A stretch of DNA of 13,954 nt from DASSCW01 sp036555005 (GTDB lineage: Bacteria > Chloroflexota > Limnocylindria > QHBO01): positions 1 to 13,954 of the forward strand of contig DATBME010000055.1 of NCBI GenBank assembly GCA_036555005.1, in the 5' to 3' direction. The notes below the pieces were generated by a model. The model had not been told where the DNA came from. It did no database searches and saw nothing but the letters and a program-made list of their open reading frames with translations. This document shows positions 6,260 through 13,188 of this stretch, piece by piece; position 1 is the first letter of the stretch; every line of letters begins with the position of its first letter. A program made the translations under genes and the position numbers.

Positions 6260-6301
6260 ACCGTCGACGGTCGCTCCCGAGACTGGAACGTGGATGGAAC
6301 G
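6260..6301. promoter_or_regulatory. Palindrome and direct repeat in front of the sigma-factor gene
   Basis: The gap upstream of the sigma ATG (6246, leftward) contains a perfect 12-bp palindrome ACCGTCGACGGT (6260-6271) and a tandem pair of TGGAACG (6284-6290 and 6295-6301, period 11). On the coding strand the pair reads CGTTCCA twice, one helical turn apart, which is the geometry of a regulator-binding or ECF promoter region. Function is inferred from position only. Confidence 0.35.
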
Positions 6302-6332
6302 TCCCCGTATCACCGCCTCGAAGGATATCGGC

Positions 6333-7955
6333 TCAGATCCAGCACCAACCATCCGGGGCAGGGCCGGAGCTGATCTCGGAGTCGGGCAGCTCCAGGGTCG
6401 GCGCGTCCGGCCGTGCGCAGGTGGTGAGCCACATCCGGGCACGCCACGCGTCCGGCGATACCGGCAGGGCGGTGAGCAGCGGGAAGAAGAAGGCCAGCAG
6501 GACGACGCTGGCGATCGCAAAGGCCGCCACCGCCGAACGGCCCGCCCAGGAGCGCCAGGCCAATGCGGTCAGCACGCCAAGCCCGGCGTACAGGAACGGG
6601 ATGGTCGGCAGGATGTACCACAGGAAGACCTGGCTCCGGCTGCCCTGCAGCGCCAGCCAGGGCAGGTAGGTGGCCACCGCCGCCACGATCACCACCGCCG
6701 CCGGACCGCCCACCCGCCAGCCGCCGCGCGCCCAGAGCACCGCCAGCACCACCAGCCCGATGACGCCGGCCGCCCAGGTCAGCGGGTTGCCGATGGCCAG
6801 GATCTCGCGATAGCCGTCGCCGGTGGCGAAGTAGTAGGCGACCGGGCGCTTCAGCAGCAGCCAGGACCACGGTGGCGACTCGTACGGGTGGCTGCCCGAG
6901 AGGGTGGTGTGGAAGGTGAGCATCGCCTGCTGGTGGTCCCAGATGCCACGCCACACCGTCCCTTCCTGCCAGGGCAGGCCGATGAGCTCGCCAGGCATCC
7001 GCCCGATGTACGCCGCCAGGTAGACGGCCGCCGGCACCAGCCCGAGCAGTACCACGCTGCGCGGCAGCTCCTCGCGGATGGCGAGCCAGGTGGCGCTCGA
7101 CCAGCTGCGCGGCGGCGCATCCGGCCCGGCGCTGCGTCGGGCGGCGATCTCCCAGGCCGCGGTCAGGCCGATCACCGCCAGCGCTACGTAGGCGCCGGAC
7201 CACTTGACCGCCACGGCCGCCCCGAGGGCCATGCCGGCCAGCAGCCGCCAGGGCCGGTGCAGGGCCAGTGCCGACAGGATCCCGCCCGGCCGTCGCTCCC
7301 AGTCCGCCGCCCGTGGGCGGTCGCGATCGTGGACCGCGAACAGGATGGCGGCCACCACGAACAGGGTGACGAACGCATCCAGCATCCCGACCCGCGACTG
7401 GACGATGTGCAGGAAGTCGCCGGCCAGCAGCGCAGCGGCTGCGAACGCGCCGACCGTCCGCGCAGTGGGCGATGCCTGGCGCAGCATCTGCCAGGTCAGC
7501 AGGAAGAGGAGCGCGACCGTGATGGTCCCGACCACGGCGGCCGAGATGCGCCAGCCGAACTCGTCGTAGCCGAAGGCCTTGATGCCGGCCCCGACCATCC
7601 AGTTGCCCAGCGGCGGATGCGCCCGGCTCGCCAGCTGGTCGATGCCACATTCGGCTGTCCCGATCACGTAGCGGCACGCGTTGCGGGCGTACCAGATCTC
7701 GTCGAACACGAAGCCCACCGGGCGGCTGAGCCCGGGCAGGCGCAGCAGGGCGGCTCCCGCCGTCACGGTCAGGAGCGCGATCCAGTCGAGGCGGGACCAG
7801 CCGGGCCGGCGGTCGATCGTCCCTTCCCTCCAGGGTCTGCTGCGCGCCCATGCTAGCCGCGCCCGCAATCCCGCCACGAATCGGCGGGGAGTGATGCATC
7901 CGGTCAGGCCTCTCGTATCCACGGCAACCGCGTCACGCGGATCCGTCGACCACAC
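6333..7955 (-). CDS. PMT-family (GT39) polyprenyl-phosphate-mannose-protein mannosyltransferase
   Basis: A 540-residue polytopic membrane glycosyltransferase, probably transferring mannose from a polyprenyl-phosphate donor to Ser/Thr of exported proteins. The conserved first-loop acidic pair is in VFDEIWYARNA (D85, E86), followed by AHPPLGNWMVGAGI (about 112-125), both hallmarks of bacterial Pmt. About ten hydrophobic helices follow, with EGTVWRGIWDHQQAMLTFH and SGSHPYESPPWSWLLL in the large central loop, and the family-like VFLWYILPTIPF near the end. The GTG at 7955 is the longest start; homology-like sequence begins only near residue 50, so translation may start later (GTG at 7922 or 7877). 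It could be in one unit with the downstream sigma/anti-sigma pair, 86 nt away. Confidence 0.88.
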   Translation of the reverse strand: MWSTDPRDAVAVDTRGLTGCITPRRFVAGLRARLAWARSRPWREGTIDRRPGWSRLDWIALLTVTAGAALLRLPGLSRPVGFVFDEIWYARNACRYVIGTAECGIDQLASRAHPPLGNWMVGAGIKAFGYDEFGWRISAAVVGTITVALLFLLTWQMLRQASPTARTVGAFAAAALLAGDFLHIVQSRVGMLDAFVTLFVVAAILFAVHDRDRPRAADWERRPGGILSALALHRPWRLLAGMALGAAVAVKWSGAYVALAVIGLTAAWEIAARRSAGPDAPPRSWSSATWLAIREELPRSVVLLGLVPAAVYLAAYIGRMPGELIGLPWQEGTVWRGIWDHQQAMLTFHTTLSGSHPYESPPWSWLLLKRPVAYYFATGDGYREILAIGNPLTWAAGVIGLVVLAVLWARGGWRVGGPAAVVIVAAVATYLPWLALQGSRSQVFLWYILPTIPFLYAGLGVLTALAWRSWAGRSAVAAFAIASVVLLAFFFPLLTALPVSPDAWRARMWLTTCARPDAPTLELPDSEISSGPAPDGWCWI

Positions 7956-7975
7956 ACTGAGGAGGACCTGCCCCG

Positions 7976-8335
7976 ATGGGCCTCAACCGCACCGTCGCCG
8001 CCGTGTTCGGCGTCGTCTACCTGATCGCCGGCCTGACCGGCTTCATCCTGGCCAGCCCGCTGTTCGGCCTGTTCGAGGTCAACGCCCTGCACAACATCGT
8101 GCATGTCGTGATCGGGGCGGTGCTGCTGTGGGCGATGATGAACGGCGCCGCCGCCGTGATGGCCAACCGAGCCATCGGCGTAGTCCTGCTCGCCCTTGGC
8201 GTGCTGGGCATCTTCGTGGCGAACCCGTTGGGCCTGGTCCCCATCGGCGGCTACGACATCGGCCTGCACCTGGCCTCCGGCGCGGTGCTCGCGGGCGTCA
8301 GCCTGATGGGATCGTCCGAGATGGCAACGGCCTGA
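7976..8335 (+). CDS. DUF4383-like small membrane protein
   Basis: A 119-residue protein with four predicted transmembrane helices (roughly residues 5-27, 40-58, 65-82 and 90-112). The segment FEVNALHNIVHVVIGAVLL, with N-x-x-H-N-x-x-H, resembles DUF4383 proteins, common small membrane proteins of actinobacteria and Chloroflexota with no known function. Start ATG 7976 is preceded by a good Shine-Dalgarno (GAGGAGG, about 7960-7966). It is divergent from the mannosyltransferase, with only about 20 bp between the longest start of that gene and this ATG, and it converges on an unknown exported protein. Confidence 0.75.
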   Translation: MGLNRTVAAVFGVVYLIAGLTGFILASPLFGLFEVNALHNIVHVVIGAVLLWAMMNGAAAVMANRAIGVVLLALGVLGIFVANPLGLVPIGGYDIGLHLASGAVLAGVSLMGSSEMATA

Positions 8336-8360
8336 GGCCGGTTCCCTCCGTCGAGCCCCC

Positions 8361-8385
8361 GAGCCCGGCCCTCGCGGCCGGGCTC
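8361..8385. terminator. Strong GC hairpin between convergent genes
   Basis: GAGCCCGGCC (8361-8370) and GGCCGGGCTC (8376-8385) form a perfect 10-bp stem with a 5-nt loop, 26 nt after the DUF4383 stop and 16 nt before the stop of the leftward gene at 8401. The position between convergent genes and the stem strength support a bidirectional terminator. The following CTTCG gives no real U-run. Confidence 0.7.
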
Positions 8386-8400
8386 CTTCGTGCGGTCCGG

Positions 8401-8886
8401 CTAGTCCACCAGGCCCGGCGGCGGGATGAGCGCCGCGTTGCGAGCCCCCGCGGCCAGCCGCGCCATCTCCTGGCGGCAGCTCAGGGTCTTGTGGTGGGGC
8501 CCGATCGGCTCGGCGAACCAGATCAGCGCGCGCCAGCTGTCCGAGATGCTGCCAAGCCGCTCGCGCGCGTATCGGTCCTCCGGATGCAGCCAGGCGTCGC
8601 CCGGCGCCAGGCCATGGCCGGGCACCAGCTGGAAGCCGAGATGCAGCGTGCCGCAGGTGGCGACCACGCTCCACGCTCCCTCCCACGACGAGCGGGCGCG
8701 CTCGATGCTCCACCCCGGCAGGCGCTCCTCCACGTTCGCGACCACCTCGGCCCGCGCCTGGTTGGGAGCGGCCGGCAGCGGTGCCAGCAGGGCCGTCGCG
8801 AAGGCCGCCGCCAGTAGCGCGATCGCTGCCGGAGCGGGGAGCCTCCAGCGGCGTCGCCGGCGGGCGCGTGGGTCGGAGTGAGTCAT
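8401..8886 (-). CDS. Unknown exported or membrane-anchored protein
   Basis: A 161-residue protein I do not recognise. It begins with a very basic stretch (RARRRRRWR, residues 7-15) followed by a hydrophobic Ala/Leu segment (about 18-37) and APNQARA. This is a signal peptide, possibly cleaved near residue 46, or an N-terminal membrane anchor. The rest (about 47-161) is a compact soluble region rich in Trp (58, 68, 72, 99, 118, 123) with two cysteines (C78, C137) that could form a disulphide outside the membrane, and a TLHLGFQLVPGHGLAPGDAW segment. Start ATG 8886 is divergent from the tadA homologue (105-nt gap). Codon use is like its neighbours, so it is probably a real gene. Confidence 0.6.
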   Translation of the reverse strand: MTHSDPRARRRRRWRLPAPAAIALLAAAFATALLAPLPAAPNQARAEVVANVEERLPGWSIERARSSWEGAWSVVATCGTLHLGFQLVPGHGLAPGDAWLHPEDRYARERLGSISDSWRALIWFAEPIGPHHKTLSCRQEMARLAAGARNAALIPPPGLVD

Positions 8887-8928
8887 CTCGCGAGCCTGGT
8901 GCGTGAGCAGGAAGTGTGCCGCTCCTCT

Positions 8929-8936
8929 GCTAGACT
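8929..8936 (+). promoter_or_regulatory. Extended -10 (TGC-TAGACT) of the tadA homologue
   Basis: TGC-TAGACT is an extended -10 predicting a start near 8943 and a leader of about 49 nt. The surrounding 15-mer (8923-8937) recurs exactly at 9468-9482, just before tRNA-Ser(CGA). No -35 match is visible. Confidence 0.5.
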
Positions 8937-8991
8937 CCGCCGAGGCCGCACCACTGTCAAACGGGCGGCTTCACGTGGCACCTGGGGACCG

Positions 8992-9435
8992 ATGAACTAC
9001 GAGCTCTTCATGGCCGAGGCCATCGCCGAGGCCCGCCGGGGAGGAGAAGAGGGAGAGGTACCGGTGGGTGCCGTCGCCGTCCTGGATGACGCCATGATCG
9101 CTCGCGACCACGACCGCATGGTGCTGCAGCGAGATCCCACCGCCCACGCCGTGCTGCTCACCCTGCAGGCCACCGCCCGCAAGCTGGAGCTGCGTCGGCT
9201 GTCCGAGGTGACGATCTTCACCACCCATGAGCCGTGCGCCATGTGCGTCGGCGCGCTGGTCGAGACCGGGGTCTTCGCGCTGGTCTACGCCGTGGCGGAC
9301 GAGGCGCGCGGGGCCGCCGGCAGCGCCGTCCAGCTGGCTCGCAGCAAGGCCCTGCCGCACCAGCTGTCGGTGGTCTCCGGGGTGCGCGAGACGGAGGCGC
9401 GCCGGTTGGCGACCGAGGCGCCGGCCAACGCCTGA
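8992..9435 (+). CDS. tadA: TadA homologue with an altered active site (putative inactive tRNA adenosine deaminase)
   Basis: A 147-residue cytidine/adenosine deaminase-fold protein. TadA hallmarks: GEVPVGAVAV (21-30), DPTAH (48-52), zinc ligands H52 and P-C-A-M-C (C82, C85), the GAAGS motif and the C-terminal HQLSVVSGV helix region. TadA normally deaminates A34 of tRNA-Arg(ACG) to inosine. The motif H-A-E is H-A-V here: the proton-shuttling glutamate (E59 in E. coli TadA) is V54, encoded by GTG at 9151-9153. The Asn that contacts the target base (N46 in E. coli) is D41 (GAC at 9112-9114). Standard deaminase chemistry therefore looks impossible. Gene order tadA-SRP RNA-dnaX-ybaB-recR, as in Bacillus, marks it as the positional tadA. 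Start ATG 8992 follows GGGGA. The frame is intact, so it is not a decayed pseudogene. Confidence 0.88.
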   Translation: MNYELFMAEAIAEARRGGEEGEVPVGAVAVLDDAMIARDHDRMVLQRDPTAHAVLLTLQATARKLELRRLSEVTIFTTHEPCAMCVGALVETGVFALVYAVADEARGAAGSAVQLARSKALPHQLSVVSGVRETEARRLATEAPANA

Positions 9436-9473
9436 ACGCCTGAACGTCAGGCCCGGAGATCGGTCCATCCTCT

Positions 9474-9481
9474 GCTAGACT
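9474..9481 (+). promoter_or_regulatory. Extended -10 (TGC-TAGACT) of tRNA-Ser(CGA)
   Basis: The element lies in the same 15-mer as the tadA promoter. TAGACT ends 7 nt before the mature tRNA 5' end (9489), so transcription would begin almost exactly at the mature end. Confidence 0.5.
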
Positions 9482-9488
9482 CGCCCGC

Positions 9489-9575
<87 letters not shown>

Positions 9576-9612
9576 CTCCCTCCACCTGACGCCCCCGCGT
9601 CGTCGCGTTCGC

Positions 9613-9700
9613 GGAGAGGTCGCCTAGAGGCCTATGGCGCCGCACTGGAAATGCGGTTCGGGGAAACCCGTCGGGGGTTCGAATCCCCCCCTCTCCGCCA
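9613..9700 (+). tRNA. tRNA-Ser (GGA)
   Basis: Complete 88-nt class II tRNA. Acceptor GGAGAGG pairs with CCTCTCC, and CCA is encoded at 9698-9700. The anticodon stem CCGCA/TGCGG encloses CTGGAAA with anticodon GGA at 9647-9649. A long variable arm (CGGGGAAACCCG) and a GGGGG/CCCCC T-stem are clear. It decodes UCC/UCU. The 37-nt gap from tRNA-Ser(CGA) has no promoter I can see, so they are probably cotranscribed. Confidence 0.97.
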
Positions 9701-9707
9701 CCCTCGA

Positions 9708-9736
9708 TTGACCGATGCCGGGCACGGCCCTACGAT
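9708..9736 (+). promoter_or_regulatory. SRP RNA promoter (TTGACC-N17-TACGAT)
   Basis: A -35 TTGACC (9708-9713) and a -10 TACGAT (9731-9736) are separated by exactly 17 nt. A start about 7 nt downstream falls on the predicted SRP RNA 5' end (9743). The -10 lies between GCACGGCC (9722-9729) and GGCCGTGC (9743-9750), an inverted repeat. Confidence 0.65.
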
Positions 9737-9742
9737 CGCGCT

Positions 9743-10012
9743 GGCCGTGCTAGGCGGGGACCTAGCGGTGCCCTGCACCCGCAATCCGCTACAGCGGGGC
9801 TGAATTCCCGGTCGAGGCCGCCGAGCCTCCGCCTCCCACGAGATCGACCGACGTTGAAAGTCGGGTCCCACGCAGCGAAGGTCCGTGAACCCCGTCAGGT
9901 CCGGAAGGAAGCAGCGGTAAGCGACCGCCTTCGGGTGCCGTGGGGCGACCTGGCTGGAGCCGGACGATCGTCGCGTGTGCGGGCGCTCGCGAACGACACC
10001 GGGTGCACGGCC
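9743..10012 (+). ncRNA. ffs: Signal recognition particle RNA, large bacterial form (with Alu domain)
   Basis: This is the RNA scaffold of the signal recognition particle, which binds Ffh and targets nascent membrane and secreted proteins. The S-domain tip signature is unmistakable: GTCAGGTCCGGAAGGAAG then CAGCGGTAAGC (from 9894). The 5' part (GTGCTAGGCGGGGACCTAGC and the following loops) resembles the Alu domain of the large bacterial form. Ends are set by pairing of GGCCGTGC (9743-9750) with GCACGGCC (10005-10012), giving about 270 nt. Position immediately before dnaX-ybaB-recR is a conserved arrangement, as in Bacillus (scr). Its own promoter lies just upstream. Confidence 0.95.
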
Positions 10013-10085
10013 GATTCCACCCAACCGCGGATCGCCGCCATCGCCTTCGCGGCGGGGCGGCGGTTCGGTGTACGGTAGCCAGACC

Positions 10086-11702
10086 ATGTCGCCCCCTCCC
10101 GCCGAGCAGCATCGGGCCCTTTACCGGCGCTGGCGCGCACAGCGGTTTGCCGAGGTGCTCGGCCAGGACCCCATCGTCGCCACCCTGCGCCGAGCGGTGG
10201 CCGCCGACCGCACCGCGCACGCCTATCTCTTCGTCGGGCCGCGCGGCACCGGCAAGACCTCCACCGCGCGCATCCTGGCCAAGGCCATCAACTGCACCAA
10301 CCGCGGTGACGACGGTGAGCCATGCGACACCTGCCCCGCCTGCGTGGCGGTGCGCGAGGGTCGTGCCCTGGACGTGATCGAGATCGATGCCGCCAGCCAC
10401 GGGCTAGTCGAGGACGCTCGCGAGCTGGTGATGCGGGCCCTCACCGCGCCGGCGGAGCTGCGGCGGCGGGTCTACATCATCGACGAGGTCCACATGCTCA
10501 GCGCGCACGCCTTCAACGCGCTGCTGAAGATGGTCGAGGAGCCGCCCGACCACGTGGTCTTCATCATGGCCACCACCGACACGCACAAGGTGCCGGCCAC
10601 CATCATCAGCCGCACCCAGCGCTTCGACTTCCGGCCGATCGCGGCCGATGCCATCGTCGGCAAGCTGACCCGTATCGTCGCCGCCGAGGGCGCCGAGGCC
10701 GAGCCGGAGGCGCTGGCCCTGATCGCCCGCCTGGCGGACGGCGGCATGCGCGACGCCGAGTCGTTGCTGGACCAGGTCCTGGCCTACGCCGGCGACCGCA
10801 TCACGGTCGAGGCGGTGCGCGAGGCGGTGGGCCTGGCCGATGACGCGGCCATCTCCGCCCTGCTGAACGCGCTGGTGGCGGGCGACGCGCCGGCCACCCT
10901 GGATCAGATCGAGGCCCTGGCCGATGGCGGCCGCGACATGGCCCAGGTGGCGGCCCAGGCCGAGGCCGAGGCGCGCCAGCTCCTGCTGCTGACCGCCGCC
11001 GATCCGCCCGCCGCGCGCCGGCTGGCAACCATCCTGCGCACGCTGGCCGAGGCGGCCGGCGAAGGCGCCCACGAGGGTCGCGCCCGCCTGGCCATGGAGC
11101 TGCTGGCCGTGGAGCAGGCCTCGCCGGGGTCGATCCCCGCCAGCGAGCCCGCCGCCCCGGTGGCCAGTGCCCGGCCAGTCACCCCTGCCCCCGCCAGGAT
11201 CGTGTCCGCCGCACCCGAACCCGCACCCGCGCCGCCCGAACCCGCGCGCGAACCCGGGCCTGAACCCGCACCGTCGCCTGCCGTTCCGCCCGCCGCCGAT
11301 ACCGATGCCGCGACGGCTGCGCCGACCCCGGACGGCGTGGCGGGCATCCGGTCCCGCTGGGCGGAGGTGGTGGCCAACGCCAGCCCGGCCATCAAGCCGC
11401 TGCTGAGCGAATGCCGGCCAGTGGCGCTCGATGGCGCGCACATCACGCTGGCCTTCCCGGAGGAGCGCGGCTTCATGCGCGAAAAGGCGCGGAACCGGGC
11501 CGCCGCCATCGAGCAGCTGCTGGGCAGCGTGCTGGGTGGCAGCTGGGCGGTCGACTGCATCGCCAGTAACGTCGAGCTCGAGCCACTCACCGTCCAGCAG
11601 GCGGTGGCCCCCGATCCGGGCGATCCGGAAGGCCAAGCCCTGCTGGAAGGGGTCCTGCGCATCACCGGCGGCGAGCTGGTCGATGCGCCGGAGGTCCGCT
11701 GA
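10086..11702 (+). CDS. dnaX: DNA polymerase III subunits gamma/tau
   Basis: ATPase of the sliding-clamp loader of the replisome, 538 residues. The N-terminal AAA+ module has Walker A GPRGTGKT (51-58), the zinc-binding cysteines C70, C80, C83 and C86 characteristic of DnaX, Walker B/DEVH (123-126), sensor-1 region ATTDTHKVPATI and the arginine-finger motif I-S-R (165-166). An alpha-helical domain III follows. A Pro/Glu/Ala-rich linker of roughly 80 residues (about 365-420) links to a C-terminal domain (GIRSRWAEVV...). No A-rich slippery site is visible, so a single long (tau-like) product is expected. ATG 10086 lies 9 nt after TACGGT (10071-10076), a possible -10; no Shine-Dalgarno is seen. 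It heads the dnaX-ybaB-recR operon. Confidence 0.96.
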   Translation: MSPPPAEQHRALYRRWRAQRFAEVLGQDPIVATLRRAVAADRTAHAYLFVGPRGTGKTSTARILAKAINCTNRGDDGEPCDTCPACVAVREGRALDVIEIDAASHGLVEDARELVMRALTAPAELRRRVYIIDEVHMLSAHAFNALLKMVEEPPDHVVFIMATTDTHKVPATIISRTQRFDFRPIAADAIVGKLTRIVAAEGAEAEPEALALIARLADGGMRDAESLLDQVLAYAGDRITVEAVREAVGLADDAAISALLNALVAGDAPATLDQIEALADGGRDMAQVAAQAEAEARQLLLLTAADPPAARRLATILRTLAEAAGEGAHEGRARLAMELLAVEQASPGSIPASEPAAPVASARPVTPAPARIVSAAPEPAPAPPEPAREPGPEPAPSPAVPPAADTDAATAAPTPDGVAGIRSRWAEVVANASPAIKPLLSECRPVALDGAHITLAFPEERGFMREKARNRAAAIEQLLGSVLGGSWAVDCIASNVELEPLTVQQAVAPDPGDPEGQALLEGVLRITGGELVDAPEVR

Positions 11703-11763
11703 TCTCGTTCCACCATCACGTCGGTCTCGGGCCGGCGTCCCATCCGAGAGTTGAGAGGTATCC

Positions 11764-12102
11764 GTGAACATCGGTCAGATCGCCAAGATGGCGCAGCAGA
11801 TGCAGGCGCAGATGGCGCAGGCACAGGAGGAGCTTCGCGAGAAGACGCTGGAGGCCACCGCCGGTGGGGGAGCGATCCGCGTCGTCATCACGGGTGCCCA
11901 GGAGGTGCGGGCCATCGAGATCGACCCCGGCGCGGTGGACCCCGACGAGGTCGAGATGCTCCAGGACCTGATCCTGACCGCCGTCAACGACGCGATCAGC
12001 CGCAGCAAGGAGCTGGAGCGCGAGCGCATGGGCGCCATCGCCGGGGGCATGGGCATTCCCGGCATGCCGGGCATGGGCGGATCGCTTCCGGGCCTGCGCT
12101 GA
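11764..12102 (+). CDS. ybaB: YbaB/EbfC-family nucleoid-associated protein
   Basis: A 112-residue DNA-binding protein that forms dimers of a tweezer-like shape and coats the nucleoid. The N-terminal helix is Met/Gln-rich (IAKMAQQMQAQMAQAQEEL), followed by the conserved beta-sheet segment (about residues 34-60, with GGGAIRVVITGAQEV and IEID). A C-terminal helix has DLILTAVNDAISRSKEL. The tail is a flexible Gly/Met/Pro-rich stretch (GGMGIPGMPGMGG). The start is GTG 11764, with GAGAGG (about 11753-11758) as ribosome-binding site. It lies between dnaX and recR, the standard arrangement, 61 nt after dnaX and 4 nt before recR. Confidence 0.95.
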   Translation: MNIGQIAKMAQQMQAQMAQAQEELREKTLEATAGGGAIRVVITGAQEVRAIEIDPGAVDPDEVEMLQDLILTAVNDAISRSKELERERMGAIAGGMGIPGMPGMGGSLPGLR

Positions 12103-12106
12103 GGGC

Positions 12107-12721
12107 GTGACCGGACTGATCGCGCCGGTGGCGCGGCTGATCGACGAGCTCAGCCGCCTCCCCGGCGTCGGGCGCAAGACGGCCCAACGCCTCGCCTACC
12201 ACGTGCTGCGCGCCCCGCCCGACGAGGCGCGAGCCCTGGCCGAGGCGCTCGTCGCGGTGAAGGAGCAGGTCGCCTACTGTTCGATCTGCTGCAACATCAC
12301 CGACGTCGGCGTCGATCCGTGCGCCATCTGCGCCGACCCGCGGCGGGATCCGACGCGGATCTGCGTGGTGGAGGAGCCGCTGGACGTGCTGGCCATCGAG
12401 CGCACCGGCGAGTTCCGCGGGCGCTACCACGTCCTGCACGGCGCCATCAGCCCCATCGACGGCATCGGTCCGGAGCAGATCAAAGCGCGGGAGCTGATCG
12501 AACGCGCGGCCCAGGGCGGGGTGGCGGAGGTGATCCTGGCCACCAACCCAAACCTGGAGGGGGAGGCGACCGCCATGTATCTGGCCGATCTGCTGGCGCG
12601 GCACGTCCCAGTGGTGACCCGCATCGCACGCGGGCTGCCGGTCGGCGGTGACCTGGAGTACGCCGATGACGTGACCCTCATCCGATCGCTGCAGGGACGC
12701 CGCGAGGTCGAGCGGGCCTGA
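12107..12721 (+). CDS. recR: Recombination mediator protein RecR
   Basis: A 204-residue protein that acts with RecO (and RecF) to load RecA onto gapped DNA during recombinational repair; it forms a ring clamp. In order: an N-terminal helix-hairpin-helix (LSRLPGVGRKTAQRLAYH, about 15-32), a C4 zinc finger with C58, C61, C72 and C75, and a Toprim domain starting near residue 85 (ICVVEEPLDVLAIE, with the acidic pair E89-E90). A C-terminal segment contains TRIARGLPVGGDLEYAD, the typical RecR ending. The start is GTG 12107, 4 nt after the ybaB stop, so it is translationally linked. No separate promoter is visible. Confidence 0.97.
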   Translation: MTGLIAPVARLIDELSRLPGVGRKTAQRLAYHVLRAPPDEARALAEALVAVKEQVAYCSICCNITDVGVDPCAICADPRRDPTRICVVEEPLDVLAIERTGEFRGRYHVLHGAISPIDGIGPEQIKARELIERAAQGGVAEVILATNPNLEGEATAMYLADLLARHVPVVTRIARGLPVGGDLEYADDVTLIRSLQGRREVERA

Positions 12722-12735
12722 ACCTGGTCCCGCCC

Positions 12736-13188
12736 CTATCCGCGATAACGCAGCGTGGCGTCGATCTCGTCCAGGTGCTCGCCGCGATGCTCGCCACGAG
12801 CGGGGCTGATCGGGCTGTCGGGATCGTCGGGCCATAGGCGGTTGAGCGGCAGGGTCGCCGCGCGGGCGTCCGTCTCCTCAGCCATGCGCAGAGCCAGCTC
12901 GGCGGCAGCCCGCGGCGCGATGGCAAGGATGATCGGCCGGGTCGAGTCGTTCAGCCAATCGCCGTCCGGCTCCTGGTCGCCCTGCACCCACGGCTCGCCG
13001 CGATCGATCTTCTCGGCCAGGGTGAGGAAGCGGCTGTCCCAGTAGGCCATGTGCCCCAGCACTCCGGCCACCGTCCAGTACTCGTTCACCGGGGCGCTCA
13101 GCGCCGCGTCGTCCAGCCGCTTCACCAGCGCCCGCAGGCGCTCGCGCTGCCGGTCGTTGTTCTCGACGTAATCGCGCTCATCGGTCAT
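12736..13188 (-). CDS. DinB-like four-helix-bundle protein
   Basis: A 150-residue protein resembling the DinB/YfiT metal-binding fold (mycothiol- or bacillithiol-dependent enzymes and relatives); the reaction here is unknown. Helix 1 is ENNDRQRERLRALVKRL. TVAGVLGHMAYWDSRFL carries the first metal-ligand histidine in the characteristic G-H-x-x-x-W-D pattern. Near the C-terminus GEHRGEHLDEI gives H-x3-H, matching the two later ligands. ATG 13188 is chosen because AAGGAG (13205-13200 on the complement) precedes it; the frame stays open upstream to 13287, but that extension (LLLAGHMLPRTG...) looks non-native. It converges on recR with 14 bp between stops. Confidence 0.75.
   Translation of the reverse strand: MTDERDYVENNDRQRERLRALVKRLDDAALSAPVNEYWTVAGVLGHMAYWDSRFLTLAEKIDRGEPWVQGDQEPDGDWLNDSTRPIILAIAPRAAAELALRMAEETDARAATLPLNRLWPDDPDSPISPARGEHRGEHLDEIDATLRYRG

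Noticed and set aside
6247..6332. SigK-type promoter (CCATCC...CCGAAT) before the sigma gene
   Set aside because: CCATCC occurs on the coding strand, but no CCGAAT-like -10 lies at the proper spacing.
7843..7855. TAGCAT (leftward) as promoter for the mannosyltransferase
   Set aside because: No ATG, GTG or TTG in frame follows closely, and no -35 is visible; start and promoter are left open.
6255..7856. 533-codon open frame opposite the mannosyltransferase
   Set aside because: It is the antisense of a gene with unmistakable PMT motifs; composition is Gln/Arg/His-rich with no domain.
6310..7899. 529-codon leftward frame with an ATG at 7899
   Set aside because: Same strand, shifted frame over the mannosyltransferase; the translation is Arg/Gly/Ala-rich without transmembrane or family pattern.
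11205..11280. Repeat array in dnaX (GAACCCGCACCC-like units)
   Set aside because: The units are degenerate and in frame; they simply encode the Pro/Glu/Ala linker of DnaX.
10086..11702. Programmed frameshift producing a short gamma form of DnaX
   Set aside because: No A-rich slippery heptamer with a following stem was seen; the only AAAA run (about 11481-11484) is near the C-terminus and lacks the pattern.
10404..11771. 455-codon leftward frame opposite dnaX
   Set aside because: Antisense of the conserved dnaX reading frame; composition is artefactual (Gly/Gln/Arg-rich).
12712..12733. Terminator after recR
   Set aside because: Only a 5-bp GCGGG/CCCGC repeat with a 12-nt loop and no U-run; too weak to annotate as a feature.
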